A stretch of 6,746 bases of DNA from Ruminiclostridium sp. (GCA_017560855.1 JAFZEB010000043.1:1-6746), one strand, 5' to 3'. Positions 1-5,568 are shown, counted from the stretch's first letter. Notes: a model not told the origin generated them from the sequence alone. A program made the numbers and translations.

Positions 1-441
1 GGGATGCTCAGCGGTCTCGCCGCCGATCAGGGCAGCGCCGGACTGGACACAGGCCTCTGCCACACCGCTGACGATCTCAGCGATCTTTTCGGGGATGTTC
101 TTGCCGCAGGCAATGTAGTCCAGGAAGAACAGGGGCTTCGCGCCGCAGCAGATGATGTCGTTGACGCACATAGCCACTGCGTCGATGCCGATGGTGTCGT
201 GCTTGTCCATGAGGATGGCCAGCTTCACCTTGGTGCCGCAGCCGTCGGTGCCGGAAACCAGCACAGGCTCCTCCATGCCTGCCACGGGCAGACCGAAGCA
301 GCCGCCGAAGCCACCCACGTCATCCAGGCAGCCCTCGTTGCGGGTGCGGGCAATGTGAGCCTTCATGAGCTCAACTGCCTTATAACCAGCGGTAATATCC
401 ACGCCTGCTGCGGCGTAGCTCTCAGATCTGGAATGCTGCAT
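1..441 (-). CDS. purM: Phosphoribosylformylglycinamidine cyclo-ligase (AIR synthetase), partial
   Basis: Makes 5-aminoimidazole ribonucleotide (AIR) from FGAM and ATP, the fifth step of de novo purine synthesis, in the cytosol. Only the N-terminal 147 residues are present; the family is about 340-350 long, and the rest lies beyond the left edge. Visible signatures are SYAAAGVDI (residues 8-16), SGTDGCGTK (63-71, the substrate/ATP loop, usually SGTDGVGTK), CVNDIICCGAKPLFFLDYIA (92-111) and GGETAEHP (140-147, usually GGETAEMPG). The ATG at 439-441 is supported by GGAGG at 451-455, 9 nt upstream. It is the third gene of the purE-purF-purM run, 49 nt after the purF stop with no terminator between, so it should be co-transcribed. 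The protein has several extra Cys (68, 92, 98, 99, 112, 131). The family call is very secure. Confidence 0.96.
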   Translation of the reverse strand, partial: MQHSRSESYAAAGVDITAGYKAVELMKAHIARTRNEGCLDDVGGFGGCFGLPVAGMEEPVLVSGTDGCGTKVKLAILMDKHDTIGIDAVAMCVNDIICCGAKPLFFLDYIACGKNIPEKIAEIVSGVAEACVQSGAALIGGETAEHP

Positions 442-490
442 AATAAATTACCTCCGTTTCAAAATCCTGTATCGTTCTCACAGTTTGTGC

Positions 491-1921
491 TTACTCTTCG
501 TACTTTTCACCGCTCCAGCAGTAGGTGCACAGCCGGTCGCGGGGCAGGCCGATGGCTTCCACCATGCCGTCCAGGGACTGGAAGTCCAGACTGGTGAAAT
601 GCATCTCCTTACAGATGATCTCGCGAAGCTTCTTGCCCCGCTCGGTGCGGCCGTCGGCGTACTCCTCCGCATACTTGATGCCTTCCTCCCCTTCCAGTTC
701 CTCAATGATCCGGCGGGCGATGAGTTCCTTCTCGGACTTGCTGCTGGAGAAGTTCAGGTAGCGGCAGCCGAAAATGATGGGGGGACAGGCAGAGCGGATG
801 TGGACTTCCTTGGCACCGTTCTCATAGAGGAACTCAACAGTCTCACGGAGCTGGGTGCCGCGGACGATGGAGTCGTCCACCATCAGGAGCTTCTTGTCCT
901 TGATGAGTTCGTGGACAGGCACCTGCTTCATCTTGGCCACCATGTTGCGCTCCTTCTGGTTGGTGGGGGTGAAGCTGCGGGCCCAGGTGGGGGTGTACTT
1001 GATGAAGGGACGGCCAAAGGGCTTGCCGCTGACATTGGCATAACCGATGGCGTGGGGGGTGCCGGAGTCGGGCACCCCGCTGACGATGTCCACATCCTGG
1101 GCCACACCGTTTTCCTTGTCGGTACGAGCCAGGATCTCACCGTTGCGGTAACGCATGATCTCCACGTTGGATCCGTGGTAGGTAGAGTTGGGATAGCCGT
1201 AGTAGGTCCACAGGAAGGCACAGATCTTCATATTGTCCCGGGGCGGGATGATGGTCCGCCAGCCGTCGGCGGTGATCTCCACCACCTCTGCAGGACCCAA
1301 CTCGTAAGCATCCTGGTAACCCAGCTTCTGATAGATGAAGGACTCGAAGGCCACGCAGCAGCCGTCCTTGTCCTTACCGATGTGGATGGGCAGGCGGCCC
1401 AGCCAGTCACGACCGGCCAGGAGACGGTCGGGCATCATGATGAGGATGGACACGGTGCCCTGGATACGGTCCTGGGCGTAGTGGATGCCCTCCTCAATGG
1501 TGGGCTTCTGGCTGATGAGGGCGGCCACCAGCTCGTTGGAGTTGACCCGTCCGCTGCTCATGGCCTCGAAGTGGCCGTCGTTGCCCTCCAGGAACTCCCG
1601 GATCAGCTCCTCCTCATTGCGGATGATGCCAATGACGCAGATGGCATAGGTTCCGTGGAGAGAGCGGACCAGCAGGGGCTGGGGATCGGTGTCGCTGATG
1701 CTGCCGATGCAGACGTTGCCCCGTATCTTGGAGACCACGTTGTCAAACTTGGTGCGGAAGGGGGTGTTCTCAATGTTATGGATCTCACGCTGGAACCCGT
1801 CTTCGGAATGCCAGGCGGCCATGCCGCCCCGGCGGGTGCCCAGGTGGGAGTGATAGTCGGTGCCAAAATAAATATCGATCACGATGTCTCGCTTGGAGAT
1901 CGCGCCGCAAAAACCACCCAT
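491..1921 (-). CDS. purF: Amidophosphoribosyltransferase, divergent MGGFCG-type PurF
   Basis: Catalyses the first committed purine step, PRPP plus glutamine (or ammonia) to phosphoribosylamine. It has 476 residues: an N-terminal Ntn glutaminase-like domain (about 1-230) and a C-terminal phosphoribosyltransferase domain. The PRT part is clearly intact, with VPDSGTPHAIGYA (283-295) and the PRPP loop LLMVDDSIVRGT (345-356). Cys234, Cys386, Cys465 and Cys468 line up with the four 4Fe-4S ligands of Bacillus-type PurF, the last two in CTYC near the C-terminus. The candidate nucleophile is Cys5 in MGGFCG, so a four-residue propeptide would have to be removed. Around it the domain departs from classical PurF: no HVRYPT-like arginine motif (it reads GIGSISDTD, 72-79) and no HNGNL (it reads VIGII, 96-100). 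Start chosen for GGAGG at 1929-1933, 7 nt upstream. It begins 40 nt after purE. PurF-family membership is firm; glutaminase activity is uncertain. Confidence 0.93.
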   Translation of the reverse strand: MGGFCGAISKRDIVIDIYFGTDYHSHLGTRRGGMAAWHSEDGFQREIHNIENTPFRTKFDNVVSKIRGNVCIGSISDTDPQPLLVRSLHGTYAICVIGIIRNEEELIREFLEGNDGHFEAMSSGRVNSNELVAALISQKPTIEEGIHYAQDRIQGTVSILIMMPDRLLAGRDWLGRLPIHIGKDKDGCCVAFESFIYQKLGYQDAYELGPAEVVEITADGWRTIIPPRDNMKICAFLWTYYGYPNSTYHGSNVEIMRYRNGEILARTDKENGVAQDVDIVSGVPDSGTPHAIGYANVSGKPFGRPFIKYTPTWARSFTPTNQKERNMVAKMKQVPVHELIKDKKLLMVDDSIVRGTQLRETVEFLYENGAKEVHIRSACPPIIFGCRYLNFSSSKSEKELIARRIIEELEGEEGIKYAEEYADGRTERGKKLREIICKEMHFTSLDFQSLDGMVEAIGLPRDRLCTYCWSGEKYEE

Positions 1922-1961
1922 AGTGATTCCTCCGTTCGTTGAAAACTCGCTGGGTCAGAGC

Positions 1962-2456
1962 TCAGCTGTTGAACTTAGCCTCGATGGCGGCGTTCTTTTC
2001 CAGGACCTTCTGGGACTCAGCGGCTCTGGACTGGCGGAGCTTCTCTGCCAGGTCTTCGTCGGAGACGGCCAGGATCTGGATGGCCAGCAGGGCTGCGTTG
2101 GCAGCGCCGTCGATGGCAACGGTAGCCACGGGGATGCCGGTGGGCATCTGAACGGTGGACAGCAGAGCATCCAGGCCGTCCAGGGTAGAGGACTTAACGG
2201 GGATGCCGATGACGGGCAGAACGGTGTTGGCTGCCACAGCACCCGCCAGGTGGGCTGCCTTGCCGGCAGCGGCGATCAGTGCGCCGAAGCCCTTCTCGTG
2301 AGCGGTGCGGGAGAACTCACCGGCCTGCTCAGGGGTTCTATGGGCAGAATACACATGGACCTCAAAAGGCACGCCAAACTCCTTGAGCTTGTCGATGGCC
2401 TTTTCCACGACGGGCAGGTCGCTGTCGCTGCCCATGATGATGCCTACTTTTTTCAT
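1962..2456 (-). CDS. purE: 5-(carboxyamino)imidazole ribonucleotide mutase, class I PurE
   Basis: Forms CAIR, the carboxylated imidazole intermediate of purine synthesis; classical class I enzymes rearrange N5-CAIR made by PurK. The 164 residues match the usual ~160-170 length. Motifs are MGSDSD (8-13, phosphate binding), YSAHRTP (36-42, with the expected catalytic His39), AGKAAHLAG (64-72, usually AGGAAHLPG) and QMPTGIPVATVAI (103-115). The GK and AG substitutions in the third motif are departures from the Escherichia-type sequence, but the AAHL core places it in class I rather than animal-type class II. The ATG is supported by AGAGG at 2467-2471, 10 nt upstream. First gene of the purine run, behind a ZTP riboswitch and terminator. 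No purK or purC is visible in the window. Confidence 0.96.
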   Translation of the reverse strand: MKKVGIIMGSDSDLPVVEKAIDKLKEFGVPFEVHVYSAHRTPEQAGEFSRTAHEKGFGALIAAAGKAAHLAGAVAANTVLPVIGIPVKSSTLDGLDALLSTVQMPTGIPVATVAIDGAANAALLAIQILAVSDEDLAEKLRQSRAAESQKVLEKNAAIEAKFNS

Positions 2457-2507
2457 AGTTTACCATCCTCTCTTTGACTTCTCTCGGGTGATGTGTTTTA
2501 TCATGCG

Positions 2508-2549
2508 AAAAAGGACAGTCCAATTCCTCTTTGTGAAAATTGAACTGCC
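2508..2549 (-). terminator. Riboswitch-controlled intrinsic terminator before purE
   Basis: In the transcript, bases 2547-2538 (caguucaauu) pair with 2525-2516 (aauuggacug), giving 10 bp with one G-U pair. GG at 2549-2548 can extend the stem by pairing with CC at 2514-2513 across a bulged U. Five U follow at once (2512-2508). The left arm uses the GGGC (2550-2547) that forms the 3' strand of P3 in the ZTP aptamer, so folded aptamer and terminator exclude each other. This is the layout of an ON switch: ligand keeps the aptamer folded and lets polymerase reach purE. Confidence 0.85.
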
Positions 2550-2616
2550 CAGACGGTCGGCTTACACGATTCTTTTTGCTCCCTGTGGTTCCACCACTTC
2601 CGTCAGTCACAAAAAG
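2547..2616 (-). promoter_or_regulatory. ZTP riboswitch (pfl motif) controlling the purine operon
   Basis: Senses ZTP/ZMP (AICAR phosphates), which build up when 10-formyl-THF limits the late purine pathway. P1 pairs cuuuuug (2616-2610) with caaaaag (2578-2572). The conserved internal strand reads gugacugacgg (2610-2600). P2 pairs guggu (2597-2593) with accac (2589-2585), followed by the conserved aGGGAG. After a short linker, P3 pairs gcc (2561-2559) with ggc (2549-2547) and its loop carries CCGUC (2556-2552), which pairs perfectly with GACGG (2604-2600) as the pseudoknot. The 3' CUGGGC signature is present. These elements in this order match the pfl/ZTP consensus as I know it. A small extra hairpin (ucguc/gacga, 2647-2634) precedes the aptamer. 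Confidence 0.92.
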
Positions 2617-2662
2617 TTCCTATTCTTTTCCTGTCGTCAGATGACGATATTATTTCAAAAAT

Positions 2663-2691
2663 ATTATACTATAGTACGCTCTTTTTCGCAA
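2663..2691 (-). promoter_or_regulatory. Promoter of the purE-purF-purM operon
   Basis: A -35 box TTGCGA (2691-2686), a 17-bp spacer and a perfect -10 TATAAT (2668-2663) predict a start near 2656. This leaves about 40 nt before the riboswitch aptamer and a leader of about 200 nt before purE. The surrounding DNA is AT-rich compared with the genes. I saw no clear PurR box. Confidence 0.8.
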
Positions 2692-2751
2692 GCCAAAGAA
2701 TGGCCACTTTTTATCTTTTCCTCTGTATATTCTACCTTTCCCCATAGGGAT

Positions 2752-2786
2752 AAAAAGAATCCGCAGGACGACTTGGTCCTGCGGAT
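2752..2786 (-). terminator. Terminator of the feo operon
   Basis: An 11-bp perfect stem, 2786-2776 with 2769-2759 (core gtcctgcgg/ccgcaggac), closes a 6-nt loop and is followed on the minus strand by TCTTTTTA (T-tract 2756-2752). It lies 16 nt after the stop codon of the small Cys-rich gene and ends the iron locus before the purE promoter. Confidence 0.9.
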
Positions 2787-2801
2787 GTCAGTTTTTGGAA
2801 T

Positions 2802-2984
2802 TCAATAGAATTCGGCATGGCAACTTCCGGTGCCGCAGGTGCAGCCACCTGCACAGGCGTGGGCACAAGCGCCGGCAGCGGAGCAGCCGATGCACTTGGC
2901 ACCCCGCTTCTTGGCCCGCACGATGTAGGTCACGGCCATAGCCACCAGGGCCACGATGATTGCCCCAACGATAAAATCGACCAT
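2802..2984 (-). CDS. FeoB-associated Cys-rich membrane protein
   Basis: A 60-residue peptide with one N-terminal membrane helix (about residues 3-22, VDFIVGAIIVALVAMAVTY), a basic stop-transfer stretch RAKKRG (23-28) and a Cys-rich tail. The tail has seven Cys (31, 34, 40, 44, 48, 50, 55) and two His (42, 56), enough to bind a metal or Fe-S centre. This matches the small FeoB-associated Cys-rich family of Firmicutes, whose exact role is not settled; metal handling on the cytoplasmic side of FeoB is an inference. The basic residues after the helix suggest the tail is cytoplasmic. The ATG is supported by AGGAGG (2997-2992) 7 nt upstream, 26 nt after the feoB stop. It is the last gene before the terminator. 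Confidence 0.9.
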   Translation of the reverse strand: MVDFIVGAIIVALVAMAVTYIVRAKKRGAKCIGCSAAGACAHACAGGCTCGTGSCHAEFY

Positions 2985-3010
2985 ACAGATTCCTCCTTCT
3001 GCGAAAATTC

Positions 3011-5002
3011 TTATGCCTTAGCAGCCGCCTCGGCGGCCACTTCTCGATTTGCTTTGTGGATCAGATAGACCAGGATACCCACCATGACCAGAACCGCGAT
3101 CAGGCCGGGGACAAAGGCAGTGCCCAGAGTGCCGGTGGTGATGAGGGTGCCGATCTGATAGACCAGGAAGGCCACGGTGTAACCGGTGCCGAACTGGAGG
3201 GCGATGCCGCCAAGGAGCCACTTCTTGCTCTTGATCTCGGAGTTCATGGCGCCCATGGCTGCGAAGCAGGGCGGGGTAAACAGGTTGAACATCAGGTAGG
3301 CCAGAGCTGCCGCCTGGGTCAGACCCATGATAGCGGCCACGTCAGTGGCACCGGAAACCAGAGCCAGCTCCTCGGTGTCAATGAAGTTGGTGATACCGTA
3401 GCAGACAGCCAGGGTACCAACCACGTTCTCCTTGGCAATGAAGCCGGTGACGGCTGCTGCTGCCAGCTGCCATGCACCGAAGCCCAGGGGGATCAGCAGG
3501 ACGGCAACGGGAGAGGCGATGGATGCCAGGATGGAGGTGCTCTCCATACCCTCCTCCACCAGCTGGAACTGCCAGTTGAAGGACTGCATGATCTGGACCA
3601 CGGTGTTGCACACCAGGATGACGGTACCAGCCTTGATGATGTAGGACTTGGCACGCTCGCACATGGACAGGAAGGCCCGCTTCAGGCTGGGCGCCTTGTA
3701 CTCAGGCAGCTCCATGATGAAGAAGGACTTGCGGCCCTTGGTGCCGGCGATCTTGTTCACCAGCAGAGCGCCAAAAAAGATCAGGGCGATGCCCACGAAG
3801 TACATGAGGGTGCCCACCCAGGCAGCGTCTGCAAAGAAGACACCGGCGAAGAGGGCGATGACAGGGAGCTTTGCACCGCAGGGCATAAAGGGAGCCAGCA
3901 TAGCGGTGGCACGGCGCTCACGCTCGTTGCGGATGGTCCGGGCGGCCATGATGCCGGGGATGGCGCAGCCGGTGGTGATGACGAAGGGAATGACGGACTT
4001 GCCGGAGAGGCCCACCTTCTTGAAGATGGGGTCCAGGACCACAGAGACACGGGCCATGTAGCCAAAGTCCTCCAGGAGGGCCATCAGGAAGTACATGACC
4101 ATGACCAGAGGCAGGAAGCCGATGACAGCGCCCACGCCGCCGATGATGCCGTCCACCAGCAGGGCGTACAGCAGAGGGTTGGCGTCAACCATCCTCTCAC
4201 CCACCCAGCCCTGGAAGGACTCGATCCAGGCAACCAGAGTATCTGCGATCCAGGGGCCAACGGTGGCCTGAGACAGGTTGAACACAGCGAACATGACACC
4301 GGCGAACACAAGGATACCAGCAATCTTGTTGGTCACGACCTTGTCGACCTTATCGCCCCAGGTCTCTTCCGGGACGTAGACCGCACGGGTCTCCACCTGA
4401 TCCACAACACCGTTGGTGAAGGCGTAACGCTTTCGGTCGGCGGCCTGAACAGCAGCCTTGTCAGTCAGATCCACGACACCCTGATCGAAGGGGGCCTTCT
4501 GGGGCTGGCCGATCCGGCTCAGAGCTTCCTGCATGAGGCTGTCCAGACCGGAACCGTTGTCCGCAGAGGTCTTCACCACAGGGCAGCCCAGACGGGCAGA
4601 CAGGGCCGCTTCGTCGATCCGGGTGTCCTGCTTGTCGGTCAGGTCGGTCTTGTTCAGGGCCACCACCACAGGGATGCCCAGCTCCATGAGCTGGGTGGTA
4701 AAGAACAGGCTTCTGCTCAGGTTGGTGGCATCCACGATGTTGATGATCACATCGGGCTTCTCATTCTGAACATAGTCACGGGTGACGCTCTCCTCATTGG
4801 TAAAGGGAGACATGGAGTAAGCGCCGGGAAGGTCAACGACGACCAGGTCTTCCCTGCCGCCGGAAAAAATCTTTTTGATGGGGCTTTCCTTCTTATCCAC
4901 GGTAACACCGGCCCAGTTGCCCACACGCTCGCTTCTGCCGGTGAGGGCGTTGAACATGGTGGTCTTGCCGCTGTTGGGGTTGCCCGCCAGAGCAATTCTC
5001 AT
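3011..5002 (-). CDS. feoB: Ferrous iron transporter FeoB
   Basis: Inner-membrane Fe(II) uptake protein with a fused cytoplasmic G domain. It has 663 residues, the shorter clostridial form (Escherichia FeoB is about 770). The G domain shows G1 GNPNSGKT (7-14), G2 within GNWAGVT (28-34), G3 DLPG (57-60), G4 NKTD (117-120) and G5 SA (146-147). A helical linker runs to about 220, then the hydrophobic core starts near 228. Gate-type motifs are TTGCAIPGIMAARTI (343-357), PFMPCGAKLP (371-380) and FTPPCFAAMGAMNSE (575-589). The first and third differ from the common GCNVP and PCVAT forms. The C-terminus is a short Ala/Lys tail with no extra domain. The ATG follows AGGAGG (5016-5011) by 8 nt. It lies 118 nt after feoA, with a terminator and a palindromic operator in that gap, and is followed closely by the Cys-rich gene. 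Fe(II) is the expected substrate; some family members move Mn(II). Confidence 0.97.
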   Translation of the reverse strand: MRIALAGNPNSGKTTMFNALTGRSERVGNWAGVTVDKKESPIKKIFSGGREDLVVVDLPGAYSMSPFTNEESVTRDYVQNEKPDVIINIVDATNLSRSLFFTTQLMELGIPVVVALNKTDLTDKQDTRIDEAALSARLGCPVVKTSADNGSGLDSLMQEALSRIGQPQKAPFDQGVVDLTDKAAVQAADRKRYAFTNGVVDQVETRAVYVPEETWGDKVDKVVTNKIAGILVFAGVMFAVFNLSQATVGPWIADTLVAWIESFQGWVGERMVDANPLLYALLVDGIIGGVGAVIGFLPLVMVMYFLMALLEDFGYMARVSVVLDPIFKKVGLSGKSVIPFVITTGCAIPGIMAARTIRNERERRATAMLAPFMPCGAKLPVIALFAGVFFADAAWVGTLMYFVGIALIFFGALLVNKIAGTKGRKSFFIMELPEYKAPSLKRAFLSMCERAKSYIIKAGTVILVCNTVVQIMQSFNWQFQLVEEGMESTSILASIASPVAVLLIPLGFGAWQLAAAAVTGFIAKENVVGTLAVCYGITNFIDTEELALVSGATDVAAIMGLTQAAALAYLMFNLFTPPCFAAMGAMNSEIKSKKWLLGGIALQFGTGYTVAFLVYQIGTLITTGTLGTAFVPGLIAVLVMVGILVYLIHKANREVAAEAAAKA

Positions 5003-5019
5003 AGGATTCTCCTCCTTTA

Positions 5020-5047
5020 ATCATAACCCATATTGGGAATCAGTCAA
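5020..5047 (-). promoter_or_regulatory. Candidate feoB-proximal promoter (weak)
   Basis: TTGACT (5047-5042), a 16-bp spacer and TATGAT (5025-5020) look like a sigma-A promoter. The predicted start would fall in or beside the feoB ribosome site, giving an almost leaderless transcript, which weakens the call. A CCCAATATGGG inverted repeat lies in the spacer. Confidence 0.35.
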
Positions 5048-5055
5048 CTCTTTTA

Positions 5056-5083
5056 ATGTTAGCCTCAGCTAACCGCTTTTCAA
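5056..5083 (-). promoter_or_regulatory. Candidate feoB promoter spanning the TTAGC operator
   Basis: TTGAAA (5083-5078), a 16-bp spacer and TAACAT (5061-5056) could form a modest promoter starting near 5048. This would leave a leader of about 45 nt with an intact ribosome site. The palindromic operator fills the spacer and overlaps the -10, as expected for a repressed promoter. The -10 matches consensus at only four of six positions, so this is tentative. Confidence 0.4.
5058..5073. promoter_or_regulatory. Palindromic operator GTTAGC-N4-GCTAAC between feoA and feoB
   Basis: GTTAGCCTCAGCTAAC is a 6+6 bp inverted repeat containing TTAG-N6-CTAA. The same pattern appears in weaker form around the feoA promoter. 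It resembles the core of DtxR/IdeR-type metal-repressor boxes (TTAGG...CCTAA). The regulator family is inferred, and no regulator gene is in the window. Confidence 0.6.
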
Positions 5084-5111
5084 AAAGAGAAGTGATGATC
5101 TCTCATCACTT
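5082..5111 (-). terminator. Intrinsic terminator or attenuator between feoA and feoB
   Basis: A perfect 9-bp stem, AAGTGATGA (5111-5103) with TCATCACTT (5098-5090), closes a GAGA loop and is followed by CTCTTTTT (T-tract 5086-5082). It starts 9 nt after the feoA stop. It should end or reduce transcription after feoA, or protect the 3' end of a feoA message. Confidence 0.75.
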
Positions 5112-5120
5112 GCTCTTGCA

Positions 5121-5333
5121 TTAAACCAAAATAGCAGATGCCAGATTCTTATCCAGAGTATAGCGACCATTCTTGATGGTCACCACACAGCCGCCCTTCA
5201 GGTGAGAGTTCACGGTGATGGGCTCGCCGCTGTAGCATCCAAGAGAAAACAGGAAGGCATCCATGTCTTCATCGTTGGTGGTGATGTTGCGGACAATATA
5301 TTCTCTGCCGGGCTGTGCATGTAACAGGCTCAT
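5121..5333 (-). CDS. feoA: FeoA-type ferrous iron transport accessory protein
   Basis: A 70-residue stand-alone FeoA domain, a small SH3-like cytoplasmic protein that works with FeoB in Fe(II) uptake. Features typical of the family are the opening LLHAQPGREYIVRNI (3-17), the central LGCYSGEPITV (31-41; canonical xMGLxPGxxVxV), KGGCVVTIKNGRYTLD (46-61) and the C-terminal ASAILV (65-70). The N-terminal part is more divergent than Escherichia FeoA, with an acidic DEDMD stretch where the basic loop is usual. The ATG at 5331-5333 follows GGAAGG (about 5346-5341) by 7 nt. It is the first gene of the feo run, behind a strong promoter with metal-repressor-like palindromes, and is separated from feoB by a terminator hairpin. 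Confidence 0.9.
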   Translation of the reverse strand: MSLLHAQPGREYIVRNITTNDEDMDAFLFSLGCYSGEPITVNSHLKGGCVVTIKNGRYTLDKNLASAILV

Positions 5334-5359
5334 GCTAACACCTTCCTTTCAAATCTCAG

Positions 5360-5373
5360 TTAGCTTTGTCTAA
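5360..5373. promoter_or_regulatory. TTAG-N6-CTAA operator in the feoA 5' region
   Basis: TTAGCTTTGTCTAA is an exact TTAG-N6-CTAA palindrome just downstream of the predicted feoA start point, where a bound repressor would block initiation or early elongation. It has the spacing of the feoA-feoB site at 5058-5073. Confidence 0.55.
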
Positions 5374-5381
5374 TTTTATAG

Positions 5382-5395
5382 TTAGCATAGCACAA
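5382..5395. promoter_or_regulatory. Degenerate operator copy over the feoA -10
   Basis: TTAGCATAGCACAA on the plus strand keeps the TTAGC half-site and a degraded second half (ACAA for CTAA). It covers the -10 box at 5384-5389. Taken alone it is weak; its value comes from being one of four similar sites. Confidence 0.4.
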
Positions 5396-5412
5396 CCACC
5401 TCAAGTTGTCAA
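5384..5412 (-). promoter_or_regulatory. feoA promoter
   Basis: A consensus -35 TTGACA (5412-5407), a 17-bp spacer and TATGCT (5389-5384) predict a start near 5377 and a leader of about 43 nt. TTAGC-type sites overlap both boxes, as expected for a promoter shut off by an iron-loaded repressor. Confidence 0.82.
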
Positions 5413-5419
5413 GTGCTAA
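5406..5419. promoter_or_regulatory. Degenerate operator copy over the feoA -35
   Basis: On the minus strand the site reads TTAGCACTTGACAA, with the same TTAGC half and ACAA end as the site over the -10 but in the opposite orientation. It contains the -35 box, so binding here would compete directly with polymerase. Confidence 0.4.
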
Positions 5420-5457
5420 CTGAAAATTTTTCCTATTTTCTGATCCCCTCCCCCATT

Positions 5458-5542
5458 TTGTCGGGGCGCTTCACGAAGCGCCCGGGCAACGTGGGGCAGA
5501 CCCTATGGGTGACGGGCGATTCTTGAATCGCCCCTACGACAA
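5458..5542. repeat. 85-bp imperfect palindromic intergenic element with paired hairpins
   Basis: The ends are inverted, TTGTCG (5458-5463) and CGACAA (5537-5542). Inside each end is a hairpin of nearly the same sequence: GGGCGCTTC/GAAGCGCCC (5464-5483) and GGGCGATTC/GAATCGCCC (5514-5533). In each arm one base differs between the hairpins and its partner differs to match, so both stems stay perfect. A small ACCC-TAT-GGGT palindrome sits at the centre (5500-5510). There is no coding potential and no U-tract. It looks like a REP- or MITE-like dispersed element rather than a terminator. Copies elsewhere cannot be seen from this window. Confidence 0.65.
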
Positions 5543-5568
5543 CCCAACGACGCGGTTTCCCAAAGTCT

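Noticed and set aside
485..1942. Long open reading frame on the plus strand opposite purF (485 codons)
   Set aside because: It is the antisense shadow of a high-GC, codon-biased gene. Its translation is low-complexity, rich in Gly, Val, His and Asp, with no recognisable domain, and the minus strand encodes an unmistakable PurF.
2547..2616. Guanine/adenine riboswitch or PurR-box control of purE
   Set aside because: The purine aptamer core and its two kissing loops are absent, and no pair of PurR-type CGAA direct repeats was seen. The motifs present fit the ZTP aptamer.
2798..2813. Two GAATTC sites four bases apart at the end of the Cys-rich gene
   Set aside because: They overlap the last codons and stop of the gene and can be explained by chance in a short stretch; the real terminator stem lies just downstream.
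3056..5020. Long open reading frame on the plus strand opposite feoB (654 codons)
   Set aside because: Same shadow effect. The translation is rich in His, Gly, Asp and Gln without hydrophobic core or motifs, while the minus strand is a clear FeoB with all G motifs.
5464..5533. Paired hairpins at 5464-5483 and 5514-5533 as terminators or a CRISPR remnant
   Set aside because: No U-tract follows either hairpin on either strand, and the symporter already has a strong terminator. Two inverted units without regular spacers do not make a CRISPR array.
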